This document shows, piece by piece, positions 43,510 to 55,500 of a stretch of DNA of 64,000 nt. Position 1 is the stretch's first letter. Each line of letters begins with the position of its first letter. This DNA comes from Aporrectodea caliginosa (lineage: Eukaryota; Annelida; Clitellata; Crassiclitellata; Lumbricidae): the NCBI GenBank assembly GCA_020284085.1, contig JACEVL010000806.1, positions 227,001-291,000 of the forward strand, written 5' to 3'. The position numbers and the translations under genes were made by a program. The notes below the pieces were generated by a model. The model was not told where the DNA came from and made no database searches. It was given only the letters and a program-made list of their open reading frames with translations.

Positions 43510-46500
43510 CGTTATATATATATATCCTGTGTGCTTTTGCGGAATTGGTGGGGATTTGCTGATGTTGTAACAAGGTCTAATTTTGGCCAATTTTCAAACA
43601 GGATGAGTGAATTATCGGAATTGGCCGGAGCGGTTATCAGAGTATGGGAGAACCATTTCGCCTGTTTTGTGCACCACAAGAGATTACTTTATTCTGATAC
43701 AAACCGTGGATTCCTTTGATTTGGGGTCATTTACATCACGGCAGTTTTGCCAAATGTTTTAGGGATTCCAGAAGCACACAGTAACAGACAAAAATTATTA
43801 CTTTGAATGTACATACCACAATTTAAAAAGATACGAGAGCTGAACAGGGAGTTTAAACGTAGTACTTTAGTAGTGTACACCAGTGCTGTCAAACCTTTTT
43901 AACACTGTGGGCCACCTTAGAAATTATTCTTTAAGCTGAAGGCTGCACCAGTAAACTCAATTTAAGCAACTATTATTAACTGTATTAATATTTGTTGTGG
44001 AATAATCATATTGAATAATCACATGTATATATGCCATGTATGGCATGCTTTATTATAGTTCAGCACCAAATAAGTCAAGTTATGGCCAGTGACTTTGTCT
44101 TTTACTTCAGTTTTAAGCAAATTAAAAAATTTAGCTAGCTCGGGCCAATGGGCAGGCCACTTAAAATCAGGCCGCATGTTGGATAGCATGGGTGTACACT
44201 GTACACACTGCACAAATGTACCACCTGAATTTGTTTTTTGATGATGATATCGTGTTTTATGTACGTTTACCTGCTATATTACAACATCTCAACACTTCTG
44301 ATAGAGGTGACCTTCTAGAACACAGCAAAGAACTTCAATTGATTGTGAATCAGATATGAATACTGTTAGTAATTGTTGAATTGTTCCAGGCTGGAGTATT
44401 TTGTGCTTTGCCATCTTAAGACTCGCCAGCTTTTGTAGGGCTCTTATGGCATAGGGCTCTTATGGCAGGTGCTCCTCTTAGTGTTGTTTTCTTGCTCTGT
44501 AAATGCAAATCTTGCAGTACTATGTATTTATGCAAATGTTTTTGACTGGAAGCCTATTTATATCTTCAAAATTGGTTCTTTTTCCCAGAATCGATTATGC
44601 TTGAATATAGCTGTATGTATGTATGTATAATCATTTATTTCTATAAAACAACAGGCAAAACGCTGTAGGTGAACAAGACAATAGTCGGAATGGCTGCATA
44701 TGGTTTATTAGTAGTCAGAGTGGCTGCCTATGGTTGAGTTTATTAGTATACATAGGCAGTACCAGCTGTACTTAGTATGTGACATATGTAATGTAGTCTG
44801 ATATTTATATGGCACTACTTACTGGAATCTGCTTGGCAGTGTTATAACCCAGCAACACTAAACTTCGGTGATTCGTGCCAATGCATGGGTTTTTACCCTT
44901 CTCATTCCAGCATTGACCTTGTTGGCATCGTTGTTGTGTTATGAAAAATTGTCAAAATGCTTGGAATAACTCTGGACAGTACTCTCACAGTTGAGTTTAC
45001 TGTTCAGATAGTCATCCGAAGGGCTCCTATATGTTATCCAGACATCATTGGTCATCCTCACACAATAAGCCTTTGCAGATCGTGTTTCTGTCATACCAGG
45101 GCAATACTTTATACGGTTACCAAAGACATGTCACAAACAAATGATTCATGAACATTTATTTCTCCCACGAATTCCTCTCCCCACTGACTGATGCTAAACG
45201 TCCTATGTTTGGGTATATGTCCTGTTCTTGTCTGCTCTGACCTCGATTATGCCAACTCGATTTTTGCAGGTGTCTCAGACCTTGAACTCAACAGACGTCA
45301 ACACATCCAAAAGTGCCTGGTTACGTAGTGCAGCTTGCATCTTCTCTTACAAATTCCTTAACTATATTCGTTCAGCTACATTGGCTTCCTGTAGATTTCA
45401 GAATAAGATTGAAAGTGGCCTGTCTGACCTACAAGTCTTTACAACGAGCACGCCTACTTACCTTTGGACACTAGTTTCTTCTTTCATTCCTCCATGCAAC
45501 CTGCGATCTTTGGATATAGGTCTTTGGCTGAGCCACAATGCAGAGCTGTCATGGGCTCTCTAGCATACCGTGTTGCTGCCCCAAGGAATGGAGCCTCCTG
45601 AACTTTTCTCTGCTGCTCAAAATGTTTTGCTTCCTTCAAGAACTGCCTCAAGACTCACTCGTTCTCACTTGCTTTTAAACATCTGGATGTCTTACTGTTT
45701 ACTCGATTCGCATTTTGAGTGACTGCTCACTTAAATTTTTCTTAATAAAAATAACACCAGTTCACTGTCAGATAAGATATCAGCATGTAGCAGAATGGGT
45801 GGAGGTAACCCATTCTAACAGTAATCCAACTGTACAGTACACTGAGTACAGCTCCAATACTGCCTAGTGATGTTAACTATTGGTGCAAGTAAATTGCTCA
45901 TTTGTGCGTGTAAAGGCTTATATACAGAGTTGACTTTTAAAGGGTATACGTTTTGTCAAATTCTTAATGGGTTTGTTTTTGTTGACCATGTCGTCTGGAG
46001 TTAGTTGCTTGCTTGAGTGACTGCGTTTCCTTTTTTTTATCTTGATTAAGTTGATTTTTATATTTCTGGATTGCCAAGCAGGTGAAATCATAGATTTTAA
46101 ATAGGTTTTTAAATCTAAAGACTTTTAAAAAGATATTTAATTTCGATTGGGCTCGAAGACTTTACTTGGAGATCTGGTACTGTTTGCAGGATGTCGTTGG
46201 CCGAGAAGCAGGCAGTGGTGGCGATGATGATGATGAGGCGTCAGGCTTTGATGACACAGATAAGGAAGTGATACGATCAAATGAAGAGGGCTCAGCTGGT
46301 AATGGTAAGTTAGATGTTCATGCTTTGAAATTAACGTCTTTCATTCATTCTCTCAAAGCGTGAATATAGCCCCCTTCAGGGTGTCTACTCAGAGGGGCTC
46401 CAGCCTTCATCTGACTAAAGAGCGTATAAGCAATAGTTTCAAGTGTATTGAAGGTGCACAAGGCATGTCTTATTGATAGTACTCATAGATCCAAAGGGAG

Positions 46501-49500
46501 TTTCAGTCGTAATTGTATTGTATTGTATTGCATTGTACTTAAAGATTTATAAAGTGCCTCTCACAGTGCATACCAATCAGAGGTAATATGTTGGTGATTT
46601 ATCAAGCGGACTGCGTGATGTGTATTTTTTACCATAAAATGCAGTTGTGCCTTCTCTACTTGTACAGTTCAGTGATCTGTTTTGGAACACATTTTTGTAT
46701 AGAAATCCAATGATTGGGGGTTTGAAACTGCTGAGCCAACTCCAACACCCTGTAAGCCTGGATGGTGAACACTGGACAGGTTGTTTGCACAGGATTGCAT
46801 TCGTACACCACTAAGCAGTATCATTTATTATGGGCCTGAGTGCATGGGAAGGTGAGAGCACAACTCCTATGATGCATTGGCCCAGTGTGTGGGAACTTAG
46901 TTTTGTCCATTGCAGAGCTCTCAGGGGCCGGAGTAACCACTCCTAAGCATTTCATTCACTTAGTGCTTTAAGCTGCTCGGTGCTAGGGCCATCAACCCAG
47001 AATAATCATTCTGGAGGTATGTATGCTTGTTTGGTGACACTAACAATATACAGTGGGCACCACTTAAGTGCACAACCTTGGAACTGCCTTCAGCCTAAGC
47101 CCTTAACCTACTATAAGTTCACCTGTACTGTGTAAAATTGTGTCAAGCCACCAACAGGAACTGTGTGAATGACAGAAACTAAAGGGTGTGTTTGTGAAAT
47201 GGTTTGTACATTCTGGAATATAGACCAGTAACAGTGTTACGTCACCTGCTAATACAGACCACAGTGCAGCTAAGACAGACCACTGGACAGCCAGGGTCGC
47301 TTGCTGTCCAGGGGTGGACTGCCTAGGTGGTCAGAATGTTCTCAGCTGCCTATGTAATTAAGCAGCATTGATATACACAGAGCAATGCATAACGGGCCTG
47401 TAGTCCATATGCACATACCCTGAGTATTAATGCCTATATTAAAATTGGGCCAACCAGCTTCCATACACATAGGCAGATTATGCACTTATCCGTTATGCAC
47501 TTAAGTGGCACTGACTGTAGTGCCTTTCAAGTGCCTCACAGAAACACTGCACTCAGGTTTGGGGGGGTATGCATCTTGAACTAACAAGGAGGTTTCTGTG
47601 TACAACTTTTATCAAAGAGTGAAAATAGTTCTCTTTTGCTGAGCCTAAGCTCCTCTCTCTGCTCTCCTGAATATCTGGATGGCTGCCACATAAATTTGAA
47701 TGAATGATGTTACTGTTTCACTCTGTTGTGGACTTGTGGTGTTTTGTGAATACTGTACTTATAAAATGTGAAACACCTGTTACCCACCACTGCCACCAGA
47801 CATTTGGATTGTGGTGTATGACCCACGTATCACATTTGTATGTTCAGCCTCTTTTATATGATGCCCCATATCTGTATGCTGGATGCGTGTCTGATACTTT
47901 ATTCAATCTTTGTCTCGCCTTACATTTATCTCATTATGAATTCACCTACCTTGTAATATCATCCTTGCCTTTTATTGCATTGTGAATTACCTTGTCCTAT
48001 CTGATCTTTTCTCACCTGAGCATACAATACCCTAACTGGCATTACCTCACCCTCTGCAAATAGGTGCATTTCCGTGTAAGAAACCAGGAACTCTTATGAG
48101 CCATACTACACTCATATATTTATATGTTTATATTTACTTAGTCTACGTTACTTCGGAGCGTCTGAATGTCCCATATTATGGATGAGATGCAGAAATCCTA
48201 GAAGTCTGGTCTTCTGTCGCGGCGCAACCATATTCCCAGCCGGAATATCAACAATGCAGACGTATTATCGTGTTGTTTACGGTGTTAGGCAGAGTGCATA
48301 TATGCTGGGATATACGGCATGATAATATCTGGCATGCAGAGGGTTGATGTTCCCGGTATATCCTGTTGCTCAACTGCACATGGGGCCAGTTTTTGCCTTG
48401 TACCGCTCACCGGCGCACTGGCGGATATCTAGGCTAATCCCTACCACGGAATTGCTGTGTGAAAATGCAGAGGAGTACACGCCGTGCAGAGACAGTGGCT
48501 CTGGATGTAGTTATGCTGATTGGTTCTAACTCTACCAAACGTGTAATTGCTGTGTGGCAGGCAGCTGTTTGCCTCAGTCAGGAATCAGCTCTTTGATTTT
48601 ACCACAGATCTCCCTGTAATATAGCAACGGTTAGGTTAATTATTAGACCTTGACACTTGCCTTTTTTGTTACCCAGTTCCAAAATGGGCCTTCAGTCTCC
48701 CCAGTAATGTTCATGAGGTTGCTTTTATCAGAAACGTTTGTCGGTGTGGAAGTGTTTTTTGCATTGGCTTAAAATGTACAGTAGGTTATACTTGAGCAGA
48801 GAGTCTCCAGAAGGTCATGTCATTGGAAGAAATGTTGAGGAAGACTTGATGTGAGGAAATGTATCCCAATGAACCAGCGAAAGAAAGCTTCCCATCACTG
48901 TTGGAAATAGTGTTGAAAAGACTGATGGGTAAGAAGAAGAGCAGTCCCTTAGTTTAAGCTGGGCCTGAGGCTGATATGGGTATGAAGTGTTAGTGACTTC
49001 ATTTTCCTAGCCTTGATGTGTGAGGACAGATGGCGAGTCTCATCTTCCCACCGACAGTTGTACGTATGGTCAGTGTACTCATCCAATCAAGAAGTCCTTG
49101 ACTCATCATAGCTGAGTTTGCTGGGGGCGCACGCAGAGCAGATATCTCAAACTAAATTTCTGCCCTGGCTTGGATTTGAAATCCAGCCTCTTGAGCAACA
49201 GTCAAGCATGCTAACCACTACACTATTGAAAACCCGCATCTTAGTGAACCTTCGGTAAGGGAAAGCTTCCCCTTGACTAGGAAGCAAGTTCAAGCAACAT
49301 GGGGAAAGACTTCATGTGCAGGAATTAAATCGTAATCTTAACCGCTGATTTATATAGAGCCACGCTTGAGAAACCTGTCAGAGATGCTGTCAACTTGGAA
49401 AAGCAATACTATGATTGAATGGGTAGAATCGTTACAAAGTGCTTACAGAATGGAGATAGAGAAAGGTCAAGAGGCTCATGTCGTAGGTTGCTAGGCAACA

Positions 49501-52500
49501 AGTCCATCCAGCCGATGGACCACCATGTGCAGCAGAACTCCTATCACTGGGCCATGGATGCTTGGGTTGGTAGAACTAGGTCACCTTGTGTGGCAGAGCA
49601 AAGATGTCGGCAGCCATGGATGGAAAATACTGAGATGCAAACCAGAAGTACAGCCTGCTATACAACTGCGCATATTAACTAGGTGCATTTTCTCACTTAG
49701 GTAATCGGTTCATTTTCTCCATCAGGATATATGCCCAAACATAGGACTTTTAGCACCAGTCAGTGGGGAAAGGAATTCATGGGAGAAATAAATGTTCATG
49801 AATCATTTCAAATCTCACTGTGTTTTGCAGAAAGCACCAAGAAGCTATACATATTATAACTTGAATGGAGGCATGTGTCCCAGTTGGGGATAGTCTGAAC
49901 CAGTGGGGGGTATGTTTCCCCTCTTAACCCATACAACTGTACCCTGGGTCGCAGGGCAAACAAAATATAGATGCTGCAAGAATGCTTGCCAAGTGGGAAT
50001 AGTCTGAACTAGTTGGGGTCAATTTCCTTCTGTTCCCCTACAGATTGTGTTTGTCGTCTGCTGACAGTGCCGAGAAACTGTGTAAACTTGCCTGTTCTTG
50101 GTTTGTAGAGGGAGATGAAGAAGAATTAACCCTATGCGAAAGACAGGCAGCCAGAGTCACGCCCGGTGCCTTCAGGCCAGAGTGTACACGAGACGGCGAA
50201 TTTAAGCCAAGGCAGTGCAGTGATAGATCCGGAGAATGTTGGTGCGTTGATAAAGAGGGAAAGGAGAAGCCGGGCTCAAGGCAGCCGGAATCAAACAGAG
50301 TAAAATGCCCAACCGGAACTGGTAAGAATTTTTCCTATATGCTGAGAAATCTTAACGATTTAACAGAACTAGGAGTGAAGTGACAGTTAAACGGAATTTT
50401 AGGTATGTATAGTTGGATGGATGTACGCATGTATCAAGATGCCTAATATAGCACTTTTTATTTACGTCACAAAAGCAATATTGTTAAGGATATGATTAAT
50501 GATTCATTTTATCTGAGTGAATGTGAAAGCTTGACTGAACTCCTTTGGTCAGGAATACTCAGGATTCATTATGGACTTCTGCCTGCGTGCTTTTGTGCTA
50601 GGAGTTCTATTGTTTATTTCACCTTCCCAAGATCATCAGAAAGTTTTCTCCTATAAATTTTTCATTTGGCTTGGCACTGCCCAATATTACAGCAACACCA
50701 AAAAGATATCTACCGTACTTATTTCGGTAACCTTGTGGTGCCTTGTTAGTGGTGTTTTTTAGGCTAAGAAAGTAGTGCCCAAGTTTTTGAGACAACTGTA
50801 TAGACATTTACCGTACCTTGCTTGATATCTTTTAAGCTACAGCATTCTTGAGACAGCATAGTTAAGGCTGCAGCCTACCGATACGTGGGTAGTAGGTAGG
50901 TGATGCAAATCCTGTTCAGAGCAGTTTTTGTAGCTAACTGAAACTTATATTGGTCAGATTACGTGAAGTCTTACCCAAACATTGACCATACTTACTTTAA
51001 AAATGTTTGTAGTTCGTAATAATACGAATCATGCTGGGTAAAAATTTAAGCAAAAAACACCAATTACAGGGTTCCACACGGTTACCAAATTAGGTATGGC
51101 AAATATCTTTTTGGTATTGATGTCACATGGAGCCATGCCAAGCCATATGAAAACTTTGGAGAGAATACTTTTTCAGAAGTAGAACAATCTTGGGAAAGCC
51201 AGCCAGTCAACTTGGCAGCTGTTTAGCCAGCTGTTTTCTTTCGTGTTCTCTGTTTATTATTAAAGCCGTGATAGGATCGTGTGGTTAGTATGCTCTAAAA
51301 GGAAATGAACCTTTGCTCGATAACAGTTAAGGAAGCATGTTTTAAAGTCTCCATAACACAAATTAAAGCCGGAAAGCACAGCTTCATAGTCATTTTATGA
51401 GTGTATTTGTACAACACATAGCAGTAAAGCAATTGGTTTCCTTCCGATATGCAAGCATGCCAGTAGATATCAACCGGGTGGCCTTGGCAGATATGGACTC
51501 AGATTTGGGGTCTGACCTGTGCCCACAAAGCATCCGGCCTGTAGATATATGCAGGATTGATCATAGATTACATCATGAAGTGGCAACTCTGCTAGGAATA
51601 AGAGAATATATGTGACGGATTGATAAGATGCAATCTATTGTTCAAAACTACTGTAACCCTCATTTCCTCAGTCACCTGTATTATTGCTTCTGATGTCTTC
51701 CTATAGGTTCAGTTATGTAGGTAGTCCTCTACTTGACTTGCACTTTCAGCAGCGTTTGAAAATATGTCGTCCCTTTCAAAAGCATATGTAAATATGTCTT
51801 CTCTCTGTGGGTGGCCAATTACTCCACCTGATCTTATGAACCACTGAGACGTTGCCTAGCACAATTGTTTTACTACCACCTCTACTAATCGTCAACACAG
51901 TACTTCGCAACTTACAAGTGGCCAGTACTTCATTTTGCCAAATGTACTGCACGTGCCATAAAACATTAGTGTTTATGCAGCACCAATGTTTGGTGACAGA
52001 GCATCCAATTTCTTATACAGTGCACTCTGGGTTAGTATGTATTGAGGAACAGAAAGTGATTTTGTTATGGGAATTTTCATTGTAAAGAATCTGTGGATTA
52101 GGAGTTGAACTTTTGACTGAAAGGTTACCATACAGATCTATGTTACCGGTACCTTGAAGTGGCTATATTTTACAGGTTACACTTCACGTTAAATCAGTCG
52201 GTCAGGAAAATATTTAAATTTTCTGTATTATTATTATTATTAATAATTTTATTATCATTATGTCTGGGCTTATGTAGCTTTAATGTTTGGTGAAAGAGCA
52301 TAAATGGCAGTTATGACTGAAGCTGTCGCTTCGGAATGTGATTGAACCAATACATACCGTACTGATTGTGTTAAGGGAGTCTAAGACCTTGCCACAAAAG
52401 ACCAGTTGCAGACAGATTTTGTTTGTATTGTTTTGAAGCTTAGCGTAATGTTGTTAACATTAAATTCACGTGGCTCAGTGACAGACTGCAGATTGTGAAT

Positions 52501-55500
52501 GTGGCTATCGCTGAGGACTGGTTTTTGTTGGCCATTGTCTTGTTTGGGGTTTGTTGGGCAGCTGGCTGTCTTCTGACCATAACACTTCCAGCTTGATGTC
52601 TGACTACACCTTGCAGTTTGTTTACCCAAAGCACATTCGTTTACCACTGAATGGTTCTGTTAAACATTTGATTGCATTACTGAGGTAGAATGTTGTTGTT
52701 TCAGAGATCGTAGCTGTAACCAGGAAAGCACAGGCTGCCTTGCCAGGCGATCGTGATCGAAAGACGCGTCCTCCTGTTCTCAGTATCACACCTTCAGATG
52801 GTGACGACATTGTTATCGAGGACCCTTATACACCAAAACCTTTCACTCCAGAAAAGACGACAGAACGCAGAACTTCAAAACTACATACTACGACCAGTAC
52901 GTGGCCATTTTATGCTGCAGCTGCATGCCTGCGTTTATCTGTTTAGCGTTAAAATTGATGAGGTGGATGATTGAATGAGCTAATAACTGTACGTTGTAAC
53001 AAGGAAACTGAGTTTGAGTTAAATTTTAATTCATTGTCTTTATGAATGAACTGAGCGTTTTTATTACACAATTGTAATTGTAATTTCAAATTTATATAGT
53101 GCCACTTGAGTAGAGACTCATCACTTGTGCTCAATGAAACCACGTTCGAACAGAATGGTCTTCAAGCACTTGGGGTAAAGAGAGCACAGTAAAACTCTGT
53201 ACACTGTACTTGATGCAAGTTATGTAACTGGAGGCTGTACCAGGAGGCTGACGGACTTTGTATTAATATTGCATAGCAGTCTGAACTGTTTTTGTTTTAA
53301 GGGTTTCTGAACTGCTGAAACCACCTCTCTGGTTGTTAGAATAGGTTGTTGTTGGTGAGGAATCTATCTGGTAGTAACTTACTGACTTGGTACTTAGTCC
53401 TTCAGGTGATGGTCCGCACATCGGACAACACAGCATCTGTGTCCATCTCCAGGTCTTTGGCCCTTCCCACAGCATTCCCAAGCACCTCAAGCCATCTCTA
53501 ATAGTCTTCAGCCAGTTTTTCTGTGGTCTCCTTTTCACAGGAAGGAATCCAGATCGTCCATTGGCTGGCTCTTCTATCTTTGTCCAAACGAACTAATGCC
53601 CCATCCATTGTAATCTGTTTCTGGTAGTGTTCTCTATATCCTCTTCTTTCATCTGCATCTTATAGTGATATTTGATATTTATCATGCCAGGATACATGCA
53701 TAATTCTCCTCAACCACCGTATGATGTGCTACCTTCAGTCCTTTCATTTGCCTCTGTTATCAGCCAGTGGTCTCTGATCCGTACAGCAGTGTATTCAAGA
53801 CCATGGTATCATATAAACGAATCTTAGTCTTCATACTGCAACCTTTGTTCCTCCTTATCCTTTCAAGCTTCCCAAGCACAGCATTAGCCTTTCCCTATGC
53901 ATATCTTTACCTCTTTATCAGAACTACTGTCTGTTGATGTGTAGCTACCAAGGTATTAGAAGTCTTCCATGTACCCAACCTCTTCATCCTCAATCACAAT
54001 CCTGTCCGTTTCATTCCATTTTCCCACCATCATGATCTTTCTTTTCTCTGGTTGATAGTGAGCCCCACCCTTGCCTCTGTGAATGACAACAGGTGAACCT
54101 ACGTAGTCGAGTATTACCACCACAACCCCTCGTCATCATCCAATCCACAACCAGAGCAAAATCATCATTGACAAAATACAACCCTGTTACACTCCTGTCA
54201 CAATACATATTCATTGTATGCCAAAGGGTAGCTATCCTCAACAGTAACTGATGAGTTCATTTCTTTTGTTGTGCTGTTATAGGTGCTCTTCAGGACCATG
54301 GCCATTCAGATGGCGACGTCAATGCACAGAAAACTAACATGTTTGCGTTCATCTTCAAAGATCCACTGATTCTTGCTGGTAAGCTGAAGTTTTCTTGGCA
54401 TGGATGATCTATAGTTGTGCTCTGATCTGATTAGTTTGAAATCTAACCAATTCGTGTCAGAACTGGTTACTAAACGATGCCAAACGCTGATCGAGTTAGG
54501 CTCAAAGTTAGTTGCGCATTTCAAAAATTGGCTACTAACTAGCATGATTAACTGTTAATCAGATTAGATACTTCACATTAGCTACAAACACACAGGTAAT
54601 CAAACATTGACTAAACTAAACATACACTTAGTCTCATACTTCACATTAGCTACAAACGTGACAAAACAGTTTATGTAGTTAAGCAGTAATCACATTAGCT
54701 AGAGACAAAAGTAGTAGGCTCTACACAGTTACCAACTTGGGTATGATTGATGCCTAATTTTGTGGTATGTTGTAATAGGGGCTGCAATTAGCTGTGTGTG
54801 TTCAAATGCCTGAGAACTAACTGTCTTGTTTTTGGAAACAAATAGGTCAAATCATTTGAGCATTAGAAGGAGTATAGGACTGGTCCAATTACGGGAAAAT
54901 GGCACACATGTGGTGACTCCGGTTCTTTTTTGGGTGGCTATGCAGTCGAGTTGTTTACATTGGTGGGATGAATGGGTGACCAAGTTTTGAACAACATCCT
55001 CTCACTTGAGCTGATAAGAGGCCGAGGCAGTTTGGCTTGTACCTGTTTTGGTACTTTAAAAGTACTCTTGCGGGAGGGATAAGGCACTCTGGTAAAAATC
55101 AGCTACTGCAGAACCCCAGTTCTGGGTTCAGAACCAGGCCAGAAAAAGAGAAAGCTTGCTGTAATCATGGTTTTTTGTACGTTTTCTCTTACTCTGTGTT
55201 TTGTGAGCACTGTCTTTGTCTTGCTGAAAGACTTGCCATCTGACTCCAAGCTTATGCCAATACCATATTGAACTGCTTAGTGGCAGAGGCATATGTATGC
55301 AAGCATCTTCTAACTACATCTAATTACATCAGATACATATATACTTCAACACACTAGTAATATCAGGGTCTGGCTTATAAAAGCCTATAAAGTTTAAGAC
55401 TTTAATATATGTAGTTGTAGTTGGTACTTAATTACATCCTTTGGCTGGCATAGTTGCTGATATCGATCTTATAGTACATCACTTAACGTATGCTGTGTGT

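Larger units (their letters stand above)
36960..46189 (+). other. Syndecan intron 1 (9.2 kb)
   Basis: No further exon recognised. It holds LINE tails in inverted orientation, a family B SINE, a hAT remnant, a TA array and a LINE ORF2 fragment, listed separately. ORFs such as 37953-38354 and 41784-42065 show no family motif. Confidence 0.6.

Noticed and set aside
47309..47322. CAGGGGTGGACTG match to the hAT ends at 28,058
   Set aside because: Only one end, no inverted partner and no flanking duplication nearby.
50045..50108. Upstream extension of the Tg1 ORF from an acceptor at 50043
   Set aside because: That acceptor would give phase 2, which does not fit the phase-1 donor of exon 2. The acceptor at 50108 fits.
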